Positions 33,743 to 42,126 of a stretch of 61,947 bases of DNA are shown here, piece after piece. Each line of letters begins with the position of its first letter. The stretch's first letter is position 1. The position numbers were made by a program, and so were the translations under genes. The stretch comes from an uncultured Actinomycetes bacterium (GTDB taxonomy: Bacteria > Actinomycetota > CADDZG01 > WHSQ01). The notes below the pieces were generated by a model. The model did not search any database. It was given only the letters and a program-made list of their open reading frames with translations, and was not told the DNA's origin. The stretch covers positions 1 to 61,947 of the forward strand of contig CALMBW010000011.1 of assembly GCA_937863385.1 (NCBI GenBank), in the 5' to 3' direction.

Positions 33743-35578
33743 ATGGAACCGATAGCGAGCGTCATCCTGATCTCGCTGGTCGTGTCGGGGGTGATGGTTT
33801 CCATCGCCTACCGGATAGCCAAACGAAGGGCGCAGCGGCAGGTCACCGGAACCCTCCGGGCGGCCTCTGCGGTCGTGGCATCGGCAGTAGCGGCCGCCGA
33901 CTCCGTTGATGCCCTGAAGGAACTCGCTCAAGATCTTGCCTCGCTCTTCGAGGCGGACGCATGCGCGGTCGTCCTTCCCGATGGTTCGGGGACCCTTAGA
34001 GCCGATCCGGTGTTCGGCTTCCCGGACGAGATGGGACGCACGATCCGTACCGATGAAGGACTGGTGGGGGCCTGCTTCACGACGGGCCAGCCGCAGGTGG
34101 TTCCCGACGTGGACAAGGACCCCCGCTACGTTCGCTGGCTTGCCGATGTCCGGTCTTTGATAGCCGTCCCACTTCGCTACAAGGAGCGGATCTTAGGGGT
34201 GTTGAATCTCGAATCGAGCAAGCGACGATACGCGGAGGATGACCTTGCCATCCTCGTTCCCTTGGCAGACCAGGTCGCGGCTGCTCTCGAGAACCTCGAA
34301 CTTCGGGTCGCGGCCGAGGAGCGCGCCGCTGAAGAGAGAGCCCTAAGGAACGACCTACAAGCGATCTCGGCGGTCGTTCTTGCCGGTGTGGCTTCTGCTA
34401 GCGATCTTGATGCCGCCCTTCACTCCATGATCAAAGAGATCAGCGCGCGACTGGGTTGGGAGTCGTTGGCCGTCGTGCTTTATGGCGAGGACGGATTGTT
34501 GTACACGAGGGCCTACTTCGGATATCCGGTGCACTCCACGGTCATCGCTTTCACCCCAGGTGTCGGCATCATCGGAAGCGTTGCGGTAACGGGCGAGGGT
34601 CGCCTGATCGCGGATGTGGCCGAGGATCCCGATTATCTGGACATCGTTGCGAACACGCGGGCGGAGATGTGTGTACCTCTCTTTTCGGGAACGAAGGTCA
34701 TCGGGGTCCTGAACGCCGAAAGTCCGCGTCCGAACGCGTTCGACGAGGGCGATTTCAAGATGCTCAATACCTTAGGCAGACAGATGGCTGTGGTGATCGA
34801 GCGAGCACGCCTCGCCGATATCGAGAAAGAGGCGCTTCGTCTGCTCAAGGAAGCGGATCAGCTCAAGGATGATTTCATCGCGACCGTCTCGCATGAGCTC
34901 CGTACGCCGCTGACCTCGATCAAGGGTTATGCGCAGACCCTATTGGCCCGTGAGGACCAACTGGGTTCGCAGGATCGGTCGGACTTTCTCAAGATCATGG
35001 TTCGGCATTGTGACCGGCTGGCAAGGATCGTGGACACCCTCTTGCTGGTCTCGAGGATGGAAGCAGGAGAAGTGGGGAGCAAGCCGACCTACTCGAGCGT
35101 TGCGGATCTGGTCCAAGAAGCCATCGAGGCGGCGGGCGGAGACGACAGGATTCAGACGGAGATCCATCCCCGTCTGGGTCTGATCACCGACCAGTTCAAG
35201 GTCCACCACATCCTCCGGAACCTTATCGAGAATGCCTGCAAGTACTCGCCGTCATCGGTGCCCGTCTCGGTGCAAGCGGTCCAGGACGAGGATGTGGTTC
35301 TGATCGAGGTGCTAGACGGCGGAGAAGGGATCCCGGAAGGCTACGAAGACCGCGTCTTCCAGCGTTTCTACCGGCTTTCGGAACCCGGTCAAGCATCCAC
35401 ACCCGGAACCGGTCTCGGCCTGTATATAGCGAAGCGATTCGCGATCGACCTGGGAGGGGATCTGTGGGTGGGGCAACCGAGGCAAGGTCACTCCGGTGCG
35501 CGCTTCGTGTTGCGTTTGCCTGCTCTGCCTGCCGAATTCGCACCCAGCACCGTGCGCATAGCGGGATCAGAGCAGTAG
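33743..35578 (+). CDS. Sensor histidine kinase with two GAF domains
   Basis: A 611-residue kinase. There is one N-terminal membrane helix (about 5-25) with almost nothing outside. Two GAF domains follow (about 55-195 and 215-375; VRSLIAVPLRYKERILGVLNLES and AEMCVPLFSGTKVIGVLNAES). The HisKA domain has phospho-acceptor His384 in SHELRTPLTSIKGYA, and the ATPase domain shows NLIENACKYSP, DGGEGIP and GTGLGLYIAK. The GAF ligands are unknown. No response regulator is adjacent, so it is an orphan in this window. Confidence 0.93.
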   Translation: MEPIASVILISLVVSGVMVSIAYRIAKRRAQRQVTGTLRAASAVVASAVAAADSVDALKELAQDLASLFEADACAVVLPDGSGTLRADPVFGFPDEMGRTIRTDEGLVGACFTTGQPQVVPDVDKDPRYVRWLADVRSLIAVPLRYKERILGVLNLESSKRRYAEDDLAILVPLADQVAAALENLELRVAAEERAAEERALRNDLQAISAVVLAGVASASDLDAALHSMIKEISARLGWESLAVVLYGEDGLLYTRAYFGYPVHSTVIAFTPGVGIIGSVAVTGEGRLIADVAEDPDYLDIVANTRAEMCVPLFSGTKVIGVLNAESPRPNAFDEGDFKMLNTLGRQMAVVIERARLADIEKEALRLLKEADQLKDDFIATVSHELRTPLTSIKGYAQTLLAREDQLGSQDRSDFLKIMVRHCDRLARIVDTLLLVSRMEAGEVGSKPTYSSVADLVQEAIEAAGGDDRIQTEIHPRLGLITDQFKVHHILRNLIENACKYSPSSVPVSVQAVQDEDVVLIEVLDGGEGIPEGYEDRVFQRFYRLSEPGQASTPGTGLGLYIAKRFAIDLGGDLWVGQPRQGHSGARFVLRLPALPAEFAPSTVRIAGSEQ

Positions 35579-35587
35579 CTACGGCCT

Positions 35588-35593
35588 TAGACT
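35588..35593 (+). promoter_or_regulatory. -10 box of the L,D-transpeptidase gene (leaderless)
   Basis: TAGACT lies seven bases before ATG 35601 in the short gap after the histidine kinase stop; no ribosome binding site is visible. Confidence 0.45.
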
Positions 35594-35600
35594 GTCGGCC

Positions 35601-36884
35601 ATGAGACGGACGCTCGCAAACCTTGTCGCATCGGCAGTTCTGGCAGGTTCCCTTGCATCCATGGTCCCGGCGGCTTCAGCGGCCTCCTTGCCGCCCAGCG
35701 AATGGGTGATCGGACCGCGGGCTCGGGTCGTGATGCTCACCTTCGATGGGCAGATGCGTGCGAAGCACTTGAACGACATCCTTGCGGTGCTCGAACAGAA
35801 ATCAGTGAAAGCAACGTTCTTCATGTCGGGTCGATGGATCCGCTACCACCGGGATAAGGCACGTGCGATAGTCGAGGCCGGACACGTTCTGGGTAACCGT
35901 GGCTACGGCACCGAGTCGTTCACATCTCTTAGCGAGACCGAATTGCGTGCCTCTATCGCCCGGGCCCAGGAGATCATCGCATCGGTGGGTGGGTCTCCGG
36001 CCCCCTACCTGCGGGCTCCGAAGGGTGCTCGCTCACTCGATGTTCTGCGGACCGCAGGTTCGATGGGGTATCGCTCGGTGCGCTGGACCTATCGACCGGG
36101 CGGCGGGGCCGCTTCAGCGGTTCGAGACAAGCTCTTGCGTCACGCTCAGGCGGGTGCGATCTACTCGTTGGAACCGTGGCGGTCGAGCCACCGAGCTGCG
36201 CTCGCTAAGACGATCAAGGGTTTTCGAGAGAGAGGGTTCGGGTTCCGCACGGTTGAAGCGCTGCAGAACGCGCACCCCGTGCGCTGGGATGTCACCTTGA
36301 AGCCGGGTTCGACCGGTTCGGAAGTGAAGTATCTCCAACGCAAGCTGAACGCGATCAGCTACCCGGCGGGCAAGCAAAACGGCGAGTTCGGTTACGCGAC
36401 CCAACAAGCTGTCTACGCGTTCGAGAAATACAACGGACTGGCACGTGACAGTGTGGTGACGGTTGCGCAGATGCTCGATATCGCAAAGGCCCAGCGGCCA
36501 GTGGCCCCTAAGGTGGGGAGGCGCAACTTCGTCTACGTGGATATTTCCAAGCAGATCTTGCTCGAGGTCCGTAAGTCGAAAGTGGCCCACACACTGCCGG
36601 TCTCAAGCGGGAACGAGGAGTACTACGAGATGGATGGGCAGCGCTACAAGGCACACACCCCGCGTGGGAACTTCAAAGTTGAACGCAAGATCTATGGCAA
36701 GCGGGTGTCGCGGCTCGGTACCTTGTATGACCCGGTCTATTTCATCGGTGGGTATGCGGTACACGGAAGTCCGTCGGTTCCGACCTATCCGGCCAGTCAC
36801 GGTTGTGTTCGCATCCCGATGTATCTGTCCAGGAAGTTCTATAACCGGACACCGATCGGCATGCCCTTCTTCGTTGTTGACTGA
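35601..36884 (+). CDS. Fusion: degenerate NodB deacetylase, peptidoglycan-binding domain, L,D-transpeptidase
   Basis: A secreted 427-residue cell-wall protein with a signal peptide (1-28). Residues 40-225 have the polysaccharide-deacetylase fold, but its zinc site is missing: TFDDG is TFDGQ (47-51), and the HxxxH pair is Arg100/Thr104. The RxP segment (138-140) remains. Residues 232-290 form a peptidoglycan-binding repeat (LKPGSTGSEVKYLQRKLN...QQAVYAFEKYNGL). The C-terminal YkuD domain is intact, with His400 and Cys402 in SHGCVR. The active part should form 3-3 crosslinks or attach proteins to peptidoglycan, while the first domain probably only binds glycan. Confidence 0.9.
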   Translation: MRRTLANLVASAVLAGSLASMVPAASAASLPPSEWVIGPRARVVMLTFDGQMRAKHLNDILAVLEQKSVKATFFMSGRWIRYHRDKARAIVEAGHVLGNRGYGTESFTSLSETELRASIARAQEIIASVGGSPAPYLRAPKGARSLDVLRTAGSMGYRSVRWTYRPGGGAASAVRDKLLRHAQAGAIYSLEPWRSSHRAALAKTIKGFRERGFGFRTVEALQNAHPVRWDVTLKPGSTGSEVKYLQRKLNAISYPAGKQNGEFGYATQQAVYAFEKYNGLARDSVVTVAQMLDIAKAQRPVAPKVGRRNFVYVDISKQILLEVRKSKVAHTLPVSSGNEEYYEMDGQRYKAHTPRGNFKVERKIYGKRVSRLGTLYDPVYFIGGYAVHGSPSVPTYPASHGCVRIPMYLSRKFYNRTPIGMPFFVVD

Positions 36885-36886
36885 GG

Positions 36887-37042
36887 TCAGTTCTTGATGA
36901 CTCGCCGTCCCCACAGGATCTGATCGTTCCACCAGCTGCCCGGTGCGATCCGATCGGTGAGTAGGACGACGTCTTTTCCTGCAGGACGTACCAGATGAAG
37001 CCAGAACAGTCGAGACCACCGGCCCCCTAGGCATCGGAAGGC
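36887..37042 (-). pseudogene. Possible C-terminal remnant of an unknown gene
   Basis: This gap between two + strand genes contains a 51-codon open frame on the - strand without any usual start codon. Its last part reads GKDVVLLTDRIAPGSWWND followed by QILWGRRVIKN and a TGA stop, which looks more protein-like than random. It may be the tail of a decayed gene. I do not recognise the family. Confidence 0.25.
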
Positions 37043-37145
37043 CTATGGGCAAACCTCAGAGTTACTAGGAGAAGGAATCACTCGATACATCGAGAAACGG
37101 ACACCAAAGGTGCCCGCCAGAAGTCTTAGCCCCGAAAGGAAGAGG

Positions 37146-38588
37146 ATGTCGAGAACCTTGAAGGTGCTGACGGCGGTTGCGTTGGTGGGCGCGGCCCTGC
37201 CTCTTGCGGGAACGGCTAGGTCACAGGGAGTCAGGTGTCCCGATCCCACTCCCAAGCCTTTGAGTTTCTCCAAGCCTTCGTTCATCGACAAGCGCCGCGC
37301 TGGTGGCGAGCCGGTCAGCGTCGTGGCTCAAGATGGCTCGATCGTCGTATCTGCTCACGCAGGTACCACTCACCTTTACAAAGACCCCCAAGCACTGCCC
37401 GGCTCAGGCGATTTCCTCACGGGTTACTCCAACCAAACCCTTAACTGGCGCAGCGCCGACGGGGGAAAGACCTGGCGCTATGTGGGAACCGCAGGGCTAG
37501 AAGAAGGACCCCACTCTCCGACATCTTCGGGCTTCTCGGATCCGGATCTCACCATCGACAGGGCCGGCAACATCTACAACATCGAGATCAACCTCGCCAA
37601 TGTGTCGGTCTTCAAGAGTCCCGACGATGGTCAGTCATGGCCTCAAGCCAACCCCGTAGCGGCTTCGGGCGACCGGCCTTGGGTGACGGGTCAGCTCGAG
37701 AATGAGGTCTTTCTCTACGTGAACCTTCCCAAACAGCTGTGGCGCTCGACCGATGGTGGGCTTACCTACTCGCTCGTGAGCACCAACTTCCCGGCCGACG
37801 GCAAGCTCGTGTCCGATCCTTCGAACCCCGAGAGCGGTCTACTGGGCCCGATGGATGAAGGCGGTGTCGCCATCAGCAAGGACGACGGCGAGACGTGGGA
37901 GGCGTATCCCGCGGCCCTGGGACCTTCTTCTCAGTTCTTCGGAGCCATCGCAGCAGATCGCTCCGGGTGGATATATGCAGCCAACGCAGGTGGGTACAAC
38001 GGCGACGACGACACGACGCCGGACGGCTCGGTCACGTTCAACTACTTCAACCGCAAGACCAAACAGTGGCGAGCTACACCGATCGAGGTTCCGATCGTGC
38101 CTGGTGACGCCATGTGGCCGTGGATCGTCGCCGGTGATGATGGCCGTGCCGCTATCACCTGGTACCAGAACACGCCCCAGAACCCGGATCGTTTCTACAT
38201 CTACGTTGCGTACACGATGAACGCACACGGAACGGAGGTGCGCTGCTCCGACGGGTCGCGGCGATTCATCGAGCCCAGGTTCGAAGTGGTCAACGCGTCG
38301 GGTCGCCCGATCCACGAGGGCAAGATCTGCCTGAATGGGACCGCGTGCAATGCATCCACGAACTTCGAGGGCGGGGACCGGCGTCTCGGCGACTTCTTCA
38401 CCATCAACTTCGACCACAAGGGAAACATTTTCGTGGTTTCCGGTGACACGACTTTGCCGAACCCCTTGGGGGGACCGAACCCCGTTGGACATCCGATCTT
38501 CATCAAGCAGACATCGGGCGACAAGATGCTCAAGCACCCGGACCAGATCCGTGAGAGCCGTTGCCTCTACCCGCTGCCTAGCTGCTAG
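37146..38588 (+). CDS. Secreted BNR-repeat (sialidase-like) protein
   Basis: An exported 480-residue propeller protein. ATG 37146 follows AAAGGAAGAGG and starts a signal peptide (MSRTLKVLTAVALVGAALPLAG). Asp-box/BNR-type motifs recur (SADGGKTWRYVG, SPDDGQSWPQ, STDGGLTYSLV, SKDDGETWEAY), as in sialidases and related exo-glycosidases. I do not see the complete sialidase active-site set (arginine triad), so substrate binding or another hydrolase activity is equally possible. C-terminal cysteines (CSDGSRR, CLNGTAC) suggest disulfides. Confidence 0.8.
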   Translation: MSRTLKVLTAVALVGAALPLAGTARSQGVRCPDPTPKPLSFSKPSFIDKRRAGGEPVSVVAQDGSIVVSAHAGTTHLYKDPQALPGSGDFLTGYSNQTLNWRSADGGKTWRYVGTAGLEEGPHSPTSSGFSDPDLTIDRAGNIYNIEINLANVSVFKSPDDGQSWPQANPVAASGDRPWVTGQLENEVFLYVNLPKQLWRSTDGGLTYSLVSTNFPADGKLVSDPSNPESGLLGPMDEGGVAISKDDGETWEAYPAALGPSSQFFGAIAADRSGWIYAANAGGYNGDDDTTPDGSVTFNYFNRKTKQWRATPIEVPIVPGDAMWPWIVAGDDGRAAITWYQNTPQNPDRFYIYVAYTMNAHGTEVRCSDGSRRFIEPRFEVVNASGRPIHEGKICLNGTACNASTNFEGGDRRLGDFFTINFDHKGNIFVVSGDTTLPNPLGGPNPVGHPIFIKQTSGDKMLKHPDQIRESRCLYPLPSC

Positions 38589-38628
38589 GTCCTCTCTGCT
38601 ACCTTCTCCGTGAGTTGATATTCCCTTC

Positions 38629-38653
38629 CCGGCCCCCGCATCGCGGGGGCCGG
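38629..38653. terminator. GC-rich hairpin terminator candidate
   Basis: CCGGCCCCCGC (38629-38639) pairs perfectly with GCGGGGGCCGG (38643-38653) across the loop ATC, 40 bases after the BNR-protein stop. It is followed only by TT, so it would be a strong hairpin without a T-run. Confidence 0.6.
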
Positions 38654-38679
38654 TTCATGCTCGGTGAAAGGAGAAGCAG

Positions 38680-39081
38680 GTGTTCAAGGAGTTCCGCACC
38701 TTCGTGTTGAGGGGCAATGTCGTCGATCTCGCCGTCGGGTTGGTGGTCGGAGCTGCTTTCGGGGCGGTGGTGACGTCGCTGGTGGCAGATGTGATCACCC
38801 CCATCATCACGATCCCGGGAGACATCCCGAACTTCGAGAAGCTGACATGGACCATCTCCGGGTCTGTGATCAGGTACGGCAGCTTCCTGAACACGGTCAT
38901 CGCCTTGCTGACGATAGCGGCGGCGGTCTTCTTCTTCGTTGTCAAGCCCGTCAACGCCATGATGGAGCGCTTCAAGACCGAGCCCGAGGTGCAGCAGCCC
39001 ACCAAACAGTGCCCGGAGTGTCTGAGCAACATCCCTGAGGGGGCCAAACGTTGCGCGTTCTGCACCTCGTCTCAGGTCTAG
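38680..39081 (+). CDS. mscL: Large-conductance mechanosensitive channel
   Basis: A pentameric osmotic release valve of 133 residues. The first helix carries the family signature (FRTFVLRGNVVDLAVGLVVGAAFGAVV), followed by a short periplasmic loop and the second helix (FLNTVIALLTIAAAVFFFVVKP). The C-terminal 25 residues form a zinc-ribbon-like CPEC...CAFC element, absent from E. coli MscL but found in several actinobacterial versions. GTG 38680 follows AAAGGAGAAG. Confidence 0.95.
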   Translation: MFKEFRTFVLRGNVVDLAVGLVVGAAFGAVVTSLVADVITPIITIPGDIPNFEKLTWTISGSVIRYGSFLNTVIALLTIAAAVFFFVVKPVNAMMERFKTEPEVQQPTKQCPECLSNIPEGAKRCAFCTSSQV

Positions 39082-39088
39082 CTCCGGG

Positions 39089-39139
39089 TAACCTCCATCT
39101 ATGACCGCCCGCCGACGAACCGGAGACAACCATGCCTGA
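39089..39139 (+). promoter_or_regulatory. glpX promoter and possible 12-codon leader peptide
   Basis: TAACCT (39089-39094) lies exactly six bases before an ATG at 39101, the leaderless layout seen across this window. That ATG opens a 12-codon frame ([12 protein letters not shown]) that stops at 39137-39139, overlapping the glpX ATG at 39132, which has its own GGAG site (39122-39125). Leader translation could thus feed ribosomes to glpX or regulate it. Confidence 0.4.
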
Positions 39140-40130
39140 GGCCGTGAAGATGAGGGACCCAGATCGCAACCTCGCTCTCGATCTCGTTCGAGTCACCGAG
39201 GCCGCGGCTCTTGCGGCAGCCAAGTGGATGGGCAGGGGCGACAAGATGGCCGCCGACGGAGCAGCCGTCGACGCCATGCGCCTGTTGATGAACACCCTGA
39301 CGATGGACGGGGTCGTTGTCATCGGTGAAGGTGAGAAGGACAACGCTCCCATGCTCTACAACGGGGAAGAGATCGGTACCGGTGATCCACCGCGTGTCGA
39401 TATCGCGGTAGATCCCATCGATGGGACGACCTTGACGAGTAAGGGGATGAACGGAGCACTTGCCGTTATCGCGCTCGCCGAGCGCGGCACGATGTTCGAC
39501 CCAGGTCCCTGTGTCTATATGGAGAAGATCGCGACCAGTGCCGAAGGTAAGGATGTCATCGACATCGACGCGGGCGTGACCGAGAACCTCAAGCGCCTGG
39601 CAAAAGCCAGAGGGGACCGGGTTGAGGATCTAACCGTGACGATCCTGGAGCGCGAGCGTCACGAATCGATCGTGAAAGAGATCCGCGAGGCCGGCGCTCG
39701 GATCAGGTTCATCACCGATGGAGACGTGGCTGGTGCCATCGCCGCTGCCCGTGAATCGAGCTCGGTGGACATGCTGATCGGTATCGGCGGGACCCCCGAG
39801 GGCGTGATCGCCGCTTGCGCGATCAAGTGCATGGGCGGGGTCCTCCAGGGCAAGCTGTGGCCTCGCAACGACGAAGAGACCGCCGCCGCTCGCGAAGCGG
39901 GGTACGACCTGGGCAAGGTCCTCACCGTCGACGATCTCGTTTCGGGTGAAGACGTCTTCTTCGCGGCGACCGGCATCACCGACGGAGACCTGATCCATGG
40001 GGTCCGTTATCGCGGCGAGAGCGCCATCACCCAAAGCATCGTCATGCGTTCTCGCTCGGGCACGGTCCGAGTCATCGACGCCTGGCATCACCGCGACAAG
40101 CTGGCAAGCCTCTCCGACATCGACTACTAG
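39132..40130 (+). CDS. glpX: Fructose-1,6-bisphosphatase, class II
   Basis: The enzyme removes the 1-phosphate of fructose-1,6-bisphosphate in gluconeogenesis. The 332-residue sequence has the GlpX hallmarks [36 protein letters not shown], the metal-binding DPIDGTT (near residue 97), [21 protein letters not shown] and [13 protein letters not shown]. Actinobacteria normally use this class as their main FBPase. It is convergent with the ATP-grasp operon, 12 bases away. Confidence 0.96.
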   Translation: MPEAVKMRDPDRNLALDLVRVTEAAALAAAKWMGRGDKMAADGAAVDAMRLLMNTLTMDGVVVIGEGEKDNAPMLYNGEEIGTGDPPRVDIAVDPIDGTTLTSKGMNGALAVIALAERGTMFDPGPCVYMEKIATSAEGKDVIDIDAGVTENLKRLAKARGDRVEDLTVTILERERHESIVKEIREAGARIRFITDGDVAGAIAAARESSSVDMLIGIGGTPEGVIAACAIKCMGGVLQGKLWPRNDEETAAAREAGYDLGKVLTVDDLVSGEDVFFAATGITDGDLIHGVRYRGESAITQSIVMRSRSGTVRVIDAWHHRDKLASLSDIDY

Positions 40131-40142
40131 TTGAGCTAACTG

Positions 40143-41375
40143 CTAATCCTGGTCTTTGACCCAGGCGGCTAGCAGACCGCGGTAGTGGGCTATGAACCGT
40201 TCCTGTTCGTGGGCGGGGAAAGTCGATCGACATGTATCTACCAGTAGCTTGTCGAACTCTGGGCTGTCGATGTAGCCGACCATCGCCTCGTCGATCTCGG
40301 GGATGTACTTGGCGCAGAACTCGGTGTAGCGGTCGGTTTCGAAGTACGAGTCCGCAAGGCGGCGGTAGCCGGCCAGCTTCTCCTCGTAAGGGATGGCCGG
40401 ATCGTCGCCGATGCGGAAATAGGCATGCATGTCTTGGTCCACGCGCATGGGGCGATCGGTGACACAGCAGAAAAGGCTCCATTTAACGAGAGTCTTGATC
40501 GCCCATGGGAAGTAGTAGTGCAGCGAAGTCAGCGCCAGGTCGGGAGCTGCGTTCGCATAGTCGATCGGATACACCTCGCCATCCTTGACGAGGGTTTCGC
40601 AGGAGTTGAACTCCCACCGGAAGAAGGCGTTGATGAGCTTACCGATGGTGACTACCTCGAGCCCCGTCTCTGGCTCGAGGAATCCATGGCTGACTTGATA
40701 ACGGTCGTACATGGGCCGGTCGGCATCGAAGCGCATCACCATCGTTTCGGCCCCGATAGACAAGCTGCGAGCGAAAACGTCGAAGTTCTCGACACTCGCT
40801 TGGAGGTGCATCAAACGCTCGCCCGACTCGTCGTAGCGGGCCGCAAGGTCATCACCATCGGTGACGCGGGTAACGCCCACCCAGGCTCCACCGTCGAAGG
40901 GCTTCATGAACAGTGGGTAGCCGACCTTGGCGGCGACCTCTTGGAGGTCGAACGGAACGTTGTACTTACGGGAGGTGTCGGGGAATCGTGGATCGTCGGG
41001 TGGGATCTTGTGCGGCACCATCCAGGTCTCGGGCACCTTGAGGCCCAGGCGCATCATGGCGCAGTAAGCCGAGTGCTTGGTCATCGCTTGGAAGGTGAAC
41101 GGGTTGTTCAGCAGATAGACGTCGTCCATCAGGGCGACCTTCTTCAGCCATTCGCGCGACAGCGTGTACCAGTGAGCCAGTCGATCGATGACGAGCGAAT
41201 AGCGCGGCACGTCTCGCAGATTGAAGGGGTGGTAGGTGACGCGTTCGGTCGAGAAGGTGTGATCGGTCCCTTCGAACGCGATCGGCTGACCCACTTTCCG
41301 GATCAGTCCCTCGAACGCCGACGGCCAGTCTTCCTCCGTCCCCAGTACCAAGCCGATCAGATGGTTCGTCGCCAT
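40143..41375 (-). CDS. RimK-like ATP-grasp ligase
   Basis: A 410-residue ATP-grasp enzyme expected to join a carboxylate to an amine or similar nucleophile through an acyl phosphate. The lysine-containing GYPLFMKPFDGGAWVGVTRV strand (near residue 150) and the late metal-binding GEVYPIDYANAAPD (Asp/Asn ligands) support the fold. The substrate is unknown. The C-terminal 110 residues are Tyr/Phe-rich and helical, without a known domain. ATG 41375 follows AAGGGGG, 10 bases after the preceding esterase. It is the last gene of a five-gene operon with an ABC exporter and two esterases, suggesting it makes or modifies the molecule handled by the others. Confidence 0.85.
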   Translation of the reverse strand: MATNHLIGLVLGTEEDWPSAFEGLIRKVGQPIAFEGTDHTFSTERVTYHPFNLRDVPRYSLVIDRLAHWYTLSREWLKKVALMDDVYLLNNPFTFQAMTKHSAYCAMMRLGLKVPETWMVPHKIPPDDPRFPDTSRKYNVPFDLQEVAAKVGYPLFMKPFDGGAWVGVTRVTDGDDLAARYDESGERLMHLQASVENFDVFARSLSIGAETMVMRFDADRPMYDRYQVSHGFLEPETGLEVVTIGKLINAFFRWEFNSCETLVKDGEVYPIDYANAAPDLALTSLHYYFPWAIKTLVKWSLFCCVTDRPMRVDQDMHAYFRIGDDPAIPYEEKLAGYRRLADSYFETDRYTEFCAKYIPEIDEAMVGYIDSPEFDKLLVDTCRSTFPAHEQERFIAHYRGLLAAWVKDQD

Positions 41376-41385
41376 GGTGTCCCCC

Positions 41386-42126
41386 TTATACGAAGCGCGG
41401 TAGGTGATGAGCTATCTGAGAGCGCCACGAAGGCCAGTCGTGCGGAACATCGTGTCCCCAAAGGTCGAGCTCGTGGCGTATCCCCTTGGAGGCGAGTAAC
41501 GCAGCGAACGCTTTCGTCGAGTCCAAGGCACCCGTGGTGTCTTCCCACATGCCTTGGCCGGCTACCAGTAACAAGCTGGCGCGTCCGCGGAGCCAGTCGA
41601 GATGGTCGCCCTCCATGTGTTGCACGTATGCCATCGGATTGTTGAAGTAGACGGCATCGCCGGGGTCACCCCACCCGAGATGGCCGACGTCATAGACACC
41701 TGAAAGACAGATCGCCGCGGGGAAAAGATCGGCCCGCCGCAGGCAGAAGTTCGCTGCGTGGTAAGCGCCGAAGCTCGATCCGGTGGTCATGATGTCGGTG
41801 GGCCCCCCGCAGTCGTCGAAGATGAATGGGACGACCCGGTCCAGGACCCAGTTCTCGTACGCCTCGTGACGACGGGCACGTTCCTCGATCGGAAGGCTCT
41901 TGTTGACCCAGCTTCCTGCGTCGAAGCTCTCTACGCAGTAGACCTTGACGCGTCCTTCGTCGATCAGATGGGAGATGGCTCCGATCATGCCGTTGCTCTC
42001 GTAGTCCCAAGGTGATCCTTGTTCGGAAGGAAAGACGAGAAGGGGGCGGCCCCAGTGTCCGTATGCGATCACCGTGCCGTCACCGCCGATCGAAGGTGCA
42101 TGGATCGAGACCGCATCTCTTCTCAT
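41386..42126 (-). CDS. Esterase-fold alpha/beta hydrolase (enterochelin-esterase/esterase-D type)
   Basis: A 246-residue hydrolase of the PF00756 esterase type. The nucleophile elbow is GSSFGAYHA (Ser near residue 112), and the catalytic His is likely in WGHDVPHDWPSWRSQ near the end. It lacks a signal peptide and is thus cytosolic. ATG 42126 is chosen because it overlaps the stop of the neighbouring esterase by four bases (ATGA). It shares the end motif HxW..WR with the other esterase of the operon, so the two may act on related esters. Confidence 0.86.
   Translation of the reverse strand: MRRDAVSIHAPSIGGDGTVIAYGHWGRPLLVFPSEQGSPWDYESNGMIGAISHLIDEGRVKVYCVESFDAGSWVNKSLPIEERARRHEAYENWVLDRVVPFIFDDCGGPTDIMTTGSSFGAYHAANFCLRRADLFPAAICLSGVYDVGHLGWGDPGDAVYFNNPMAYVQHMEGDHLDWLRGRASLLLVAGQGMWEDTTGALDSTKAFAALLASKGIRHELDLWGHDVPHDWPSWRSQIAHHLPRFV

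Noticed and set aside
38629-38653. CRISPR-type or integron repeat
   Set aside because: A single GC-rich hairpin with no repeats at regular spacing; it fits a terminator. No CRISPR array was seen anywhere in the window.
40425-41645. 406-codon + strand frame opposite the ATP-grasp gene
   Set aside because: It spans the junction of two genes in a tightly coupled - strand operon and shows no recognisable domain.
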